Below, piece by piece: positions 33,253-44,518 of a stretch of DNA of 64,000 nucleotides; position 1 is the first letter of the stretch; every line of letters begins with the position of its first letter. Source of the stretch: Trematomus loennbergii (lineage: Eukaryota > Chordata > Actinopteri > Perciformes > Nototheniidae); contig JAAOOA010000524.1 of assembly GCA_012861695.1 (NCBI GenBank), positions 2,486,122-2,550,121 of the forward strand. The letters run 5' to 3'. The notes beneath the pieces were generated by a model. That model saw nothing but the letters and a program-made list of their open reading frames with translations, was not told where the DNA came from and did no database searches. The position numbers and the translations under genes are program-made.

Positions 33253-35203
33253 TTTTTCAGAGATTACAAGAAGCACTGTTGTCATCTTTATGTGAAATTA
33301 GGACATGCTTTCGACTCTGGATTTACAAGGCGAACAGCAAAGAGGCATACGATTTCGATGGATCGGAAAATTTTAATCTATCCCTCAATTCCCATCCCTA
33401 ATGCTGACTTTAACAATAAACTAAAAGCACTGTTGTTTCTGAGTTCATCCTCCCAAAGCCTGGCTGTAGACTCTTGCTTATGTCTTCACTTTGTCTGAGA
33501 TCTAGACACGGAGCGTATCAGTGCGTAAAAACTCAAGGTGTTTCCATGGCTTGGTATCTCTTTTAGTGTCTCTCCACACTTCTCACTCTGCTTCTGTGTA
33601 CAATCATTCAAATACAAAAATAAAATGCACTTTGATTGATACCAACCAACTTGGCACTGATGTTAGATTGCAGTTCAGTTTCTCCAGATTGAAACACACT
33701 CAATAAAAACTGCAACAGGGTGCAAGGCTGTTTATTTGCCAGCTTGGAATATCCAAGGTAATTTACTTCTGAAATTGAAAAACAGCGTCAATTCCAGACC
33801 CCAAACACCGAAAATGTTTCCTTTAAGCCACCATTATTTGTAACAATTGCAGGCGCCCCGCTGGGAAAAACACAAGCGACAACAAAACCCTTTCAGCTTT
33901 GTTAGAAGAGTTAATTGGAAGGGAATTAAATGGAGCCTCAGATGGCGCAGAACAAAAGGATTTGTGGGTAAAGTCGGGTCAGGGTGAAGGTGAACTGGAT
34001 CTGGGTTTACAAGATAATTATCGGACGTAAAGTAAGCCATTAATGTCTGGGGATTTCACGGTCCAGCCTCAGAGGACAATGACTTGAGATGAAACTGGGA
34101 TCGCGTCTTACTTTTCCACACTGTAGATGTATACATAAGAGTCTGATTCAGGATAGGAAATGACCTGCGGCAGATCAATAACATGGACCTTGTTTCTGAA
34201 ACCTAGTCAATTACCTGTGGAGTGAGAAAAAGCACACAGGACTCCACCTTCAGATGGGAAATTGATTCATAATTCATCGCCACCTATCAAATCTGTGAAG
34301 ACCACAGTGAATGGGGGCAGCTGTAATGACTTCTGCTTATAGTACAGCAGAACATGAAGTGAATTATGACCGGTCTGCAAAAGGCGTTAATGGTCTAACA
34401 CACTTTAAAAATTCATGAACGAATGGAAAAGCCATGAATGGAGCGGCGGGAGAAGGGGGGGGGAAGAGGAGGGTGGGGGGGAGAGGAGGGTAAACAGAGG
34501 GATCAGTGCTCGCTATTCGGCGGGCTATATTTAGCCCCAGCCTTACACTCCGTCCCACAAGCCTCGCCTTATCACCGTCATTTATCACAATCTGTGACAG
34601 GCCGGACATCGCGGCAGCAGTCAAAATAAAGGGCCTTTCTGGCGGTTCAGGAGGCGTGAAATCACCTGGAGAGGGTGGGGATAACGCAGATGAATAAACT
34701 GAGTGGGAATATTAATCTTAGGCAAACATCTGTCCTCAGAGAGCGAGCGAGCGAGCGAACGCTACTGCTGACTCATTCTGCCGTTCTGTCGCACATCCAC
34801 CCTCTTTTCTCAGCTCCATTGTTTTGGCCCATTTTACGTTCCCCTCTGATGCAGCCCAGTACGTGCTTTCATGTTTCAGTAAACACTTACTGAGTATATC
34901 ATATTCTTTATGCATGCCGCAGAAGTGGGACCAGGGTGAACCTTGGAGACCTCTTTTCTATTATTATGATAACATTCTTCCCGATGCAGTTTGTATTGTC
35001 ATAACTCAGGGAATGGCGTAGTCATCCAGCGAGATTAAACACATATTGAATATCAGCTGTTTCATGCTCCCACACAATGTTTACCAATGAATTATGTCTT
35101 GTGTGCCTAAACACGATTACCTTGAGCATAAAAGAACATAAACATGGATAAAAACTAGGTGAATTTTGAATGTCATTATACGTTTGTCATTCTTTATTTG
35201 TAT
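33253..35203. other. Intergenic DNA, apparently single-copy, with a G-rich tract and a MEF2-like site
   Basis: The longest stretch without obvious transposons. It contains a purine/G-rich tract (34448-34490), a CTATATTTAG site (34525-34534) matching the MEF2 consensus YTAWWWWTAR within a GGGCTATATTTAGCCC palindrome, and four GAGC units near 34740-34757. A cis-regulatory element is possible but unproven. Confidence 0.35.
34448..34490 (+). other. G-rich purine tract, G-quadruplex candidate
   Basis: At least four runs of three or more G (34448-34450, 34455-34463, 34471-34473, 34475-34481, 34488-34490) separated by short purine loops on the plus strand. This meets the usual G3+N1-7 pattern; structure formation is not shown by sequence alone. 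Confidence 0.7.
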
Positions 35204-35608
35204 TTAAAAGGGGCCCTATTATGCTTATTTTTAGGTGTATATCAGTATGTAGTCTCTCTACTGGGACATGTCTCCATGCTTTAATGTTCAAAAAGCTCTT
35301 TATTTTTCTCATACTGCCCGTGTGCTGCAGCACCTCTTTTCACCCTCTGTCTGAAACCAGAGCCCAGTCTGCTCTGATTGGTTAGCTGGCCGGCTCTGTT
35401 GTGATTGGTCAACCGCTTAGAGATGTCCAGCCTCTTAGACTATCACGTACAATGTGTTGGAGCGCTAGCCAATAGAAGCGAGAGTGTTACATAGTGATGT
35501 CATTAGGCTATGTTAAACAAGAAAACTCACTCTGGAGGGAACTTTGGGATTTTAGACTTTGCAGACCATTTACATGCACACAAACCTATATACTGTAACA
35601 CACTAGAG

Positions 35609-36338
35609 CAGCGTTTCTCAAAGTGTGGGGCGTGCCCCACTGGTGGGGCGCAGAGATGTGATAGGTGGGTCGTGAATGGACGCGATGAACGGGAGATTAT
35701 TATTATTATTTATTTATTTTTAAATACATATTTTGGACCTCAGGCCGGAATCGAACCTGGGTCCTCGCGGGCAGCCGGAGACTCGCAACGGCGGTGGACT
35801 TTCACAGCGCCGCTGCACCGGATGCGGTACCGGCGCAGCGACGCTGTGAGAGTCCACGGCCCACCTATGCCAGAGCCAGTGGCCCACCGAAGGCAGCAGC
35901 TATAGGTAACATAAGATAAGAATAAACAAGTTTAAATGATTTGTTATTGGTTGTGATCATATTCTAAAGATGTTTGGATTATTGAAAAGTATACAGCTCT
36001 CTTTCATCTGAGTGTTGAGAGCTGTATCCATCAATTCATTCTGTGCTCAAAGTAAACACTGAAAATGGGTCCCACAGACCCAAAGTGCACACAAAGGTTA
36101 AAGGTCAGCATATCATAATGTTAAAATGTGCTAAATAGTAAAAGTAGCTCACGACTTGTTTTATTTTTTGAAAGTAGCTCTCATCCTAAAAAATGTTGGA
36201 GACCCCTGTTATAGAACGATACATTTGACAATTTTAAGCTTGGCCTACCATTTTATTGGAGCGATGAGGAACAGGTGGGGCTTGAAAAGGCCCACCTGTT
36301 CAAAGTGGGGAAGGACAGAAGAAGTTTGAGAACCACTG
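35609..36338. mobile_element. hAT-like element nested in the T2-like element, with a tRNA-like segment and hairpin
   Basis: Ends CAGCGTTTCTCAAAGTGTGG and, in reverse, CAGTGGTTCTCAAACTTC are typical hAT inverted termini. The left flank is CACTAGAG; the right flank seems to have lost part of the duplication. Inside, GGAATCGAACC at 35747-35757 is a perfect pol III B-box on the minus strand, followed by a strong hairpin at 35796-35855, suggesting an embedded tRNA-derived sequence. The 131-codon open frame at 35510-35905 crosses these elements and is not a gene. Confidence 0.75.
35796..35855. repeat. 26-bp hairpin inside the nested hAT-like element
   Basis: Arms 35796-35821 and 35830-35855 pair over 26 bases with three mismatches, all G:U-compatible in RNA; loop 35822-35829. 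GC-rich, so the fold would be stable. Confidence 0.85.
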
Positions 36339-36394
36339 GAGGAAAGTGAAAAGCCCTAAAAAGCATAATAGGGCCTCTTTAACCTAGATACAGT

Positions 36395-37126
<732 letters not shown>

Positions 37127-37428
37127 CATCTGGAACAAACTCCCAGAAGCCTGCAGGTCCGCTGCAACTCTTACTACTTTTAAATCCAGGCTGAAGACTT
37201 TTCTTTTTGCCGCTGCTTTTAATTGAACTATTCACATCTTAAACTGCACTGTAACTTTTAACTTTTATCCATGTATTTTTTCTTTAATGTTTATTTTATT
37301 ATCTTTTCTTTTAATGACTGATTTTAAATGCCATTTTCATAATGTCTTCCATTTTTGTAAAGCACTTTGAATTGCCTTGTGTTGAAAGGTGCTATATAAA
37401 TAAACTTGCCTTGCCTTGCCTTGCCTTA
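37127..37428 (+). mobile_element. L2-clade LINE, short 5'-truncated copy (main family)
   Basis: Starts in the C-terminal codons (ATCTGGAACAAACTCCCAG, the IWNKLPE segment), reads through the stop and 3' UTR, and ends GCTATATAAATAAACTTGCC with a (TTGCC)n tail. The sequence is almost identical to the minus-strand copy at 19.3 kb. Confidence 0.88.
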
Positions 37429-37937
37429 CAGAGACAGAATTTAATTATATATGAGCTCAAGTCAAAATAACCCATGCCTCATTCATCCTTAAGTCCATCA
37501 TTGATCCACTGAAACAACTTCATATTTGGTCCTTTTCTTGTGCAACTTGCAGCGATGAACCCCCTGACGGTGAAACTGTTTGCTGAAACTTCCCTGAATG
37601 ACTGATGCTTGTCTATCAGCAGAGTCGGTGTGTGTTCAGTGCAGTGGAAAGACTGCAGACACTGAATGAACACACTCACTGTATACTCTGCTGTTTGGAT
37701 AGGACGGCCTCCTCCACCTCCCTCTGCATCTTTCTCTCTCCTGTCTGGAGGCGATGGACTAATCAGCAATCATTTGAAAGGTCGTGAGTGAGAGGGCTGG
37801 GGGAGAGGCTGCGGGCGCTAAGCTAACAGTTTGTCTCGGGAACTGGTGAGCAGAGCTGACACTCTTTCAGCTGCAGTTTAACACAATTGGTTTGAGACTT
37901 GCACTGCAGTGTTCATTTTTTCATTGCAACTTTTCTT
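37429..37937. other. Intergenic DNA with no recognised feature
   Basis: A minus-strand open frame (37479-37769) shows no recognisable family. Nothing else supported. Confidence 0.4.
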
Positions 37938-38225
37938 CAGGCATGGGGAGTAACGGATTATATGTAACGTAATCATAAAAAACCTACTTGTATTCCTTTA
38001 CAGTTACATTGACAACATTAATAATCAGATTGCTGTTACATGTATAAACCTGGGGATTACTAGCAGGATTACTGTGTTAGTAAAACACTAAAAGAGCACA
38101 TATAGTGTTTGCTGTAAAAGGATCAGATCTTATTTATTCTCTGTAAACGGTACTGTTCTTTAGGCCGATACTTAAAGTGTGAATCTATACGCCTACTGCC
38201 TTTAACTATTGAAGTTAAATAGCCT
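37938..38225 (+). mobile_element. hAT-like dispersed repeat (GTAACGGATTA family), right end decayed
   Basis: Starts CAGGCATGGGGAGTAACGG and parallels 47542-47911: GGGGATTACTAGCAGGATT, TAAACGGTACTGTTCT and TACGCCTACTGCC. The right terminus is not recognisable. Confidence 0.6.
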
Positions 38226-38779
38226 ACTAATAAAGTTTATAAACATGCATTTACAAAAGAAGCACAGCAAAGATTCTTCCTGTGGCGTAAACTAAATAAT
38301 TTGGAGGTTAGCCCATCAATCCCTGACAGAAAGTATACTTTTTTTTTTTAAATTGTGCTCTATTTCAAAACCTTAGAATCAAGACAAGATTTGCAAAGTA
38401 CCCAACTAGACAGTACAATGACAAAATAAACTCCACTGTCACTATCATCCTGGCAGAGCAGCATTTAAGTGGCACAATCTGAGACAACAACAGACATCCC
38501 TTAAATCAAAACACCTGCAGCTGCTGCCTCAAGAGCAAAGGGTATGAGTCCCTGTGCAAGAAATAACCCTCTGTAGAAAAGACTGGCCTCTGTTAGTACA
38601 ACATATTATATTTAGAAAGGACACGTTTTGAAGCCAGCTTGCTGATAACACAACACTTTAGATCCATTTATTTAACCTCGATTCAGCCCTCACACTTTTA
38701 ATGTGTCTTTGTTGTGACATGTTATAACTGCGATCTTGTTCTGGACAGGACATTCTTCAAGAAGAGATGTTTAAAGAGG
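38226..38779. other. Intergenic DNA with no clear feature
   Basis: At 38250-38580 the text (CTGGCAGAGCAGCATTTAAG and a Gln/Ser-rich reading) resembles a decayed LINE coding remnant, but I could not align enough to call it. Confidence 0.3.
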
Positions 38780-39300
38780 ACATCAAATCAAATCAAATCA
38801 AGTTTTATTTATATAACACATTTTAAAAACGATTTTTGGTCGAGCCAAAGTGCTGTACATGCAATAAAAAACACTTTACTGCGATAGCAAACGGAAGACA
38901 ATCAATTACAACAGCAAATATAAAAATCACACACAGGGAAATGTCAGGAGTCGTGCTCCGATCTGACGAGAAGGCCAGAGAGAAGAAGTGAGTTTTAAGT
39001 GAAGATTTAAAAACCCCTAGGGTCTGGGCCGACCTCACATGGAGGGGCAGAGTGTTCCAGAGCCTAGGGCCAGCTGGTGCCCTCGGTCTTGGGCACTATC
39101 AGCAGCAGCTAGTCAGCAGACCGTACAGCTCTGGCTGGGGTGTAGCGATGGAGGAGTTCAGCTATATAGGCAGGAGCCAGCCCATTTAGTGCTTTGAAAC
39201 AAATAAAAGGAGTTTAAAATCAATTCTGAACCGAATTGGAAGCCAGTGCAGTGAGGCCAGAATTGGGGTGATGTGGTCATGCTTTATGTGGCCAGTGACA
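38780..39300 (-). mobile_element. L2-clade LINE fragment, third family
   Basis: Preceded by an (AAATC)n tail at about 38768-38800. On the minus strand it ends with GTACAGCACTTTGGCTCG and ATATAAATAAAACTTG. Coding remnants include HITPILASLHWLPIRFRIDF and LLLFVSKH, the conserved L2 C-terminal region. It abuts a T2-like fragment at about 39300. Confidence 0.78.
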
Positions 39301-39620
39301 TATTCTGCTAATTTCAGATTCATATTAGTATGTAGTGTCTCTACTGTGACATGTCTCCATGCTTTAATGTTCAAAAAGCTCTTTATTTCTCTCATACTGC
39401 CTGTGCTGCAGCACCTCTGTTCACCATCTGTCTGAAACCAGAGCCCAGTCTGCTCTGATTGGTTAGCTGGCCGCCTCTGTTGTGATTGGACAACCGCTAA
39501 CATATGTCCCGCCCCTTAGCCCATCACAAACAATGATAGCCAATAGAAGTCTGAGTGTTACATAGTGATGTCAATATGTTCTGGAACAAACAAAGGAGTC
39601 CAATGGAGGCGTTTCAGGCA
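39301..39620 (+). mobile_element. T2/Kolobok-like element, fragment without ends
   Basis: Contains GTAGTGTCTCTACTGTGAC, ATACTGCCTGTGCTGCAGC, GATTGGTTAGCTGGCC, CAACCGCTAACATATGTCCC, GTTACATAGTGATGTCAA and AGGAGTCCAATGGAGGC. It ends at a G20 homopolymer (39621-39640) that borders the next element. Confidence 0.75.
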
Positions 39621-39640
39621 GGGGGGGGGGGGGGGGGGGG

Positions 39641-40033
39641 ACTCCCAGCAGCTTCTACTGAAGCCTTCAGAGTAAATCGCCAGAACGCCGACACTCCTCA
39701 TCTCCACCGCTCCCATGTTTTATTTTGTGTTGCCATAAGTTAGTCTCTCTGCGTTTGTGCACTGGGCGAATGCTAATGCTAATGCCAGGATAATAAAATG
39801 GCGGCTCTACAAAACATTTCAGAGTTGTACGGGGCGTGGTTTGCAATTCACCCAGCCAATCAGAACTGGGGCACTTTTTTCCCCCAGGAAAGTACCATCT
39901 CTCAGCAGGCACTAAAAATGGGGGTAAAAGTTCCCGAGATTAAGTGCTCTTTTTGGTGTGAACGCGACATAAGGGGTACTAACGGAACTAAACGCGAAAA
40001 GTACGGTGAAAAGTACTCCGGTGTGAACGCGGC
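39641..40033 (+). mobile_element. Non-autonomous element with GCGTTCACACC ends (copy 2, left end missing)
   Basis: Begins in mid-element with ACTCCCAGCAGCTTC, the right arm of the palindrome in copy 1, and runs to the intact right end ACTCCGGTGTGAACGCGGC at 40033. The region from GGGGCGTGGTTTGCAATTC to GGTACTAACGGAACT is nearly identical to copy 1 (9826-10466). Confidence 0.72.
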
Positions 40034-40862
40034 TAATGAGTCTTTTTTCGTAGTTAAATTAAAAAATTGAAAATAAAGTATGTCCTATTTTGTATTGTGA
40101 TTTTATGTAAATGTGTATTAATTTTCGCTCTCCGGATGATTTATTTAATACTATCCATTTCCCTTTTACACATGCAAAGCAAATAAATATTTTGTCTTTT
40201 GCACTCATTTTTATTCAATTATTTCTTTTTCATTTCGGGAAGCACACTTATTGGCTTTCTTGCAGAGAGTCAGAGGAGAAGATTGATCCCACTCTCAGCT
40301 GCTTTTTTTTGTTTAATCAAACTGAAACCTTGAAACAATTCTTTCTTGACACTGCATATTTCAGAGTGCTCTCAAATTGCATAACCAAATTGCCTCTATA
40401 ACTGTGTAAAAAATGCTCTCGGAGACAGAGTCTGTGCACGGGGAGATGCAGGACAGATGGCTCAAGTCAGATTTAATCAGGCGCCCTACTGTCTACAACC
40501 ACAACGTTGTCTCCTTCAGAACAGAAAAAACAGCGTCCATCTGATCCCGACAACCACACAGCATCTGCTCGGGCATTCTGTCGTTGTGTGTGGGTCGATA
40601 CAGTGTTTACTCTTCTTGTGTTGCTCATGCATGAGTATGTGCAGTATGTCCATATTTGTGCGTACAAGCGCATATGGTCCTTGCTACTCTCGTGGTTTTA
40701 AGCCTTATATCACAAGCAGAGCCCAGCATCATATAACATTTAGGGCTGTCAACGTATATGGGATTCAAAGTTTGGACAATGGCGGCGCGTGCAGACGCAG
40801 CGGCTTGGCTCTCTCTCTGTTACTGCAGTGAGAGCTGCCAAGGACATTTCGTTGTACTTTGT
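40034..40862. other. Intergenic DNA with no recognised feature
   Basis: Several short open frames on both strands at 40457-40831 have no recognisable family. No splice-supported exon. Confidence 0.4.
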
Positions 40863-41330
40863 GTTAGGGCTGTGCAATTAATCGTATTTTAAATCGCAAT
40901 TATGATTTTGGCCTGCCACAATTACGAAAACAACATAATCGAAAAAAACGATTATTTTGCTTTGCTAGGTTGTGACAGTGCACTGCAACATATTTGATCA
41001 CATTTATTTGTATTTATCATTTTATATTGTTTAGTAGCTTGTGAAGTGCGCTCCAAAATATTGTTGATCTTGTTTATTGGTATTTATTATTTGATATTAT
41101 TTATTTAAATGTAAATATAAATGTATCATTTATTTTTGTATTGGTTTTTCAGTTGAATTATACGTTCAGGGAAATCAACAGTTAAAAAGATACTGTTCAA
41201 ATTATTATTTGTATTTGTTTAAAAGTTCAATAAATGGATGTTTTCAAAGTCAATGAATAATCATATTTAATAATCGTGATATCAATTATTGACCCAAATA
41301 ATCGTGATTATGATTTTTGCTTTGTATGAT
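40863..41330. repeat. Dispersed repeat with AATTAATCG / TAATCGTGATTATG ends
   Basis: Left part TTAGGGCTGTGCAATTAATC and AAATCGCAATTATGATTTTG; right part AATAATCGTGATTATGATTT. This is a recognisable class of widespread fish repeat with inverted AATCG-type motifs; probably a decayed DNA transposon. Confidence 0.5.
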
Positions 41331-41492
41331 AACAATAAAGATATATTCTATTCATCTGTAAACGCGTAAAACAAAAATAGCGCAACATTATCATAATACC
41401 AAGTTTGACCCAACATTCTTCCCGTAATTCCAGTGCGGATGTTAACATGAATCGCATAGCAGTGAAAAGACATAGAAAGCGGAGGAATTGAC

Positions 41493-41950
41493 CAGGGGTG
41501 TCAAACTCAATTTCATCACGGGCCACATCAGCATTATGGTTGCACTCAAAGGGCCGGTTGTAACTTTAAGACTATATAAAATACATATATAAATATTTAA
41601 TATATATAAAATAATGTATTATATTACATTATTGCCTCTGCATTGGATTATTATCGGATAGGGTAATAACTTCATGAATAACTACGTCTGAAAGAAGAAG
41701 TCTGGGCAAATAAGTGTAAGTCTCTTCAGTGAGAATGTCACAAAATTATTTTAAAAGAAAAGCCAAATTCTGAGAAGAAAGTCAAATTTGAGATGCATTG
41801 TGGGACATGTAGTTTATGGACATCGTGCATCTGTAAATCGGCATGTAACCGTATAATAGACATATGACATTCTTTCAGAGCTCTTGCGGGCCACATGAAA
41901 TGAAGTCGCGGGCCGGATTTGGCCCACGGGCCTTGAGTTTGACACCCCTG
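41493..41950 (+). mobile_element. hAT-like element, GTGTCAAACTC family, copy 1
   Basis: Left end CAGGGGTGTCAAACTC, right end GAGTTTGACACCCCTG: perfect inverted 16-base termini. The flanking 8-mers (GAATTGAC and CATTACAC) do not match, so the target duplication is lost. Internal CGGGCCACATCAGC and GGGCCGGTTGTAAC are shared with copies at 43015 and 63156. Confidence 0.85.
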
Positions 41951-43006
41951 CATTACACTGACTGGAGATCACTGGACATCAGTAAGCTGTAAGCAACGAC
42001 ACATCTTATCCAAATGGCAACTGCACACTCGCTTTAGGTGTGCTGAAGCATGCTCCAGTTTGTTGAAGTGTCACAGGAGTGTGAGATAGTAGACAAGGTC
42101 TCCACTGAAGGAACAGATAGAGCTGCAGTATGATAGCAGCAGAGATAATATGGCCTGTGCAGCTCACATTATACAGAGGGGAATCACAGCGGCTTTGTCA
42201 ACGCTTAGGCTAAGTGTTGGCAAATTGTCGGACTTCATGCCAATAATCAGCAATCATGTTATAGAATAGTCAAAAACCCTCCATAGACATGCCGATATGA
42301 GCAATTTGGGGTCAAGCAGCTTGCCAATGACCCTCTGATTGGATTGGACACCCATCTACCCCCTGAGACACAGCAACCCAACATTTAGATAACGGCACAG
42401 AGAGACATTAAAATCTCCAATCACTGACAATCCAGATGCTCAAACCTACAGAAAGAGAGAGACAGTGAAGTGGAAAAGGGACGATTGAGTAAGAAGAAAG
42501 GATATTAATTGAGATACAAAGGAGCTGAAAGGTGAGGTAACAGGAGCAGTAGATAAACAGAATACCAGTGTTGCAGAACAGCACTGCAATGAAGGTAATG
42601 AATTTACTATAACCCCCCCTTCTCCGCATAACAAACATAAAAGGGCTTATCTCCAAACACAGCAACCCATTCACTCTACACAGTTCTAAGCAAACTCCAA
42701 AAGACCCTCTAATGACCCTCAGTCCTGCCTCTAATTATTCATGCTCTTCCATGTGGTAAACCCACCCTGCCCTCAGACAGTCCTTACTATGCTAATGTGG
42801 TCCATTGATATCTAACACTGTACAACTACTACACATAGCTATTTGTTCAGATGTTCATGCTCCCCAGAGGGTCTATCCCATGCTGACCCATTGGCTTTTT
42901 CTCCAGCTCAATCATTTGTGCATTTTAAGTTAAATATCTCAACAACTATTGGATGGATTGGCAAGGCTGACATTTAACAGGATGAATCTTAATCATATTG
43001 GTGATC
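41951..43006. other. Intergenic DNA with no recognised feature
   Basis: No exon or element end recognised between the two hAT-like copies. Confidence 0.4.
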
Positions 43007-43414
43007 CTTTAAGGCAGGGGTGTCAAACTCAATTTCATCGCGGGCCACATCAGCATGAAGGTTGCACTCAAAGGGTCGGTTGTATCTTTAAGTCTCTATA
43101 AATATACATATAAATATATATAATATATATAAAATAATGTATTATATTACATTATTGCCTCTGAATTGGATTATTATCGGATAGGGTAATATATAATAAT
43201 ATAATTAAATACGTCTGAAATCAGAAGTCTAGGGCAAATAATTGCAAGACTCTTCAGTGCGCATGTCACACAATGAGATGCATTGTGGGACATGTAGTTT
43301 ATGGGCAACGTGCTTCTGTAAAGCGGCTTGTAACCGTATAATAAATGTATTATATTCTTTCCAAGCTCTTGCGGGCCACAGAAAATGAAGTCCGGGGCCA
43401 CCCCTGCTTTAAGG
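43007..43414 (+). mobile_element. hAT-like element, GTGTCAAACTC family, copy 2, with perfect 8-bp duplication
   Basis: The element is 43015-43406, flanked by CTTTAAGG at 43007-43014 and again at 43407-43414. It starts CAGGGGTGTCAAACTC and ends GGGGCCACCCCTG; the right end has lost the AGTTTGA part of the terminus. An 8-bp duplication is the hAT signature. About 390 bp, non-coding. Confidence 0.9.
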
Positions 43415-43860
43415 TAAGAATCTTTTGATGCCAGTTGTTCTGTCCGCTGTTCAAATTACAAAGATTTCGTCTATTCGTCCCTTTTTTTCCACTTGGCGGG
43501 TCAGGGAGGGCTGCCCTAATTGGTCAATACCCAAAACTGACTGGCCCTTGCACATTTCCTCTTCGAGCAAAGAGATACAACTGGCTCTAGGTCAGCTGGA
43601 AAAGTCTTGGAGCAAAGGATGGCTTGTTGCAATTAATAATGTGTCCAATATTTTAGTTAATGACCAAATATCTTTAAAGGTTTCGATATGGTATAGAACC
43701 TTAACATGTATTGTCATTCTGTATGTTACTCATTGGGCGCTGTTGGATGGGCCGTGTTTTTCATGTAGCGGTGAAACATAAAATACAACAGGATGTCCGA
43801 AGTCTTAAGTGTTTAAAATGCAAATGAAGAGCCCTTAATATTTACTTTCCTCTGCTAGTG
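43415..43860. other. Intergenic DNA; one unassigned open frame
   Basis: A 118-codon plus-strand open frame (43425-43781) lies here. It has no motif that I recognise, no splice or promoter context, and starts in the hAT flank. It may be a chance ORF. Confidence 0.35.
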
Positions 43861-44518
43861 TTAAGGCCCGGACACACCAAGCCGATTTTGGCCGACGATG
43901 AGCGTCGACACGCCCTACTCAGATTGGTGTGTCCCGCACCGTCGTGTCTTTTCAGCCGTGCAGACACCTTTTCGGCCGAAAACCCACCGATTCAACATGT
44001 CGAATCGGTGGGCAGTCGGCCAAGGCTGTCGGCAAAAGAAATCACTCTGATTGGCTGTTCAGCTTAGCGAATCAGTGCATGAGAAGCTAAACGGAAGTGA
44101 GGGACCCAAACAAACTATTAAGAAGGCAAATCTGAGATTTCATTTAACTCCAGCTCTCGACACAGGTCCGGGAAAGCCCCATGAGCTTCTCGCTGTGAGT
44201 GAAAATGGAACGCACACGCTATTCGTTGTTTGTTTATATCACGCAGTCTGTTCTTCTTCTCTCGGTTATCACGCAGTCTGTCTTCCGGTTGTTGCCTCTT
44301 TTGAATGACGAATACACACTACCGCCGCCTGCTGGTAAGGAGAGTTATTGCCACTCACGCATGCGCAGTTTGTACGTGCTACTTGGCCATCGGCTGAAGT
44401 CTTTGCGGTGTGTTCCAGTGCGACACATGGCCAAGACGCAGAGACGTGAGGCGACACAACAGTCGGGGGTCCGTCTGTGTCAGTTCTTTGGAGTCAGCTT
44501 GGTGTGTCCGGGCCTTTA
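43861..44518. mobile_element. Harbinger-like non-autonomous element with CCCGGACACACC ends (copy 1)
   Basis: The element 43864-44515 (652 bp) has near-perfect inverted ends: AGGCCCGGACACACCAAGC on the left and GCTTGGTGTGTCCGGGCCT on the right. TTA duplications are at 43861-43863 and 44516-44518. A 3-bp TTA/TAA target is usual for PIF/Harbinger. No transposase. Inverted copy 2 is at 30822-31424. Confidence 0.85.

Larger units (their letters stand above)
35204..36382 (+). mobile_element. T2/Kolobok-like element, complete but interrupted by a hAT-like element
   Basis: TTAA at 35204-35207, left end AAGGGGCCCTATTATGC; right end GCATAATAGGGCCTC with TTAA at 36379-36382. Between them the full family core is present (GTGACATG-type motif, CCTCTTTTCACCCTCTGTC, GAGATGTCC, TAGTGATGTCATT). 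A hAT-like element occupies 35609-36338. A long (CA)n array begins only 13 bases beyond the right end. Confidence 0.85.

Noticed and set aside
35740..35860. Possible functional tRNA gene in the nested hAT-like element
   Set aside because: Only the B-box is good; no A-box at the right spacing and no cloverleaf.
35510..35905. 131-codon plus-strand ORF
   Set aside because: It runs from a T2-like element into a nested hAT-like element and its tRNA-like hairpin, so it cannot be one gene.
41493..41500. 8-bp target duplication for the first GTGTCAAACTC hAT-like copy
   Set aside because: Flanks GAATTGAC and CATTACAC agree at only four positions, so no duplication is claimed.
43425..43781. 118-codon plus-strand ORF
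   Set aside because: No family resemblance and no transcription or splice context; listed only as unassigned.
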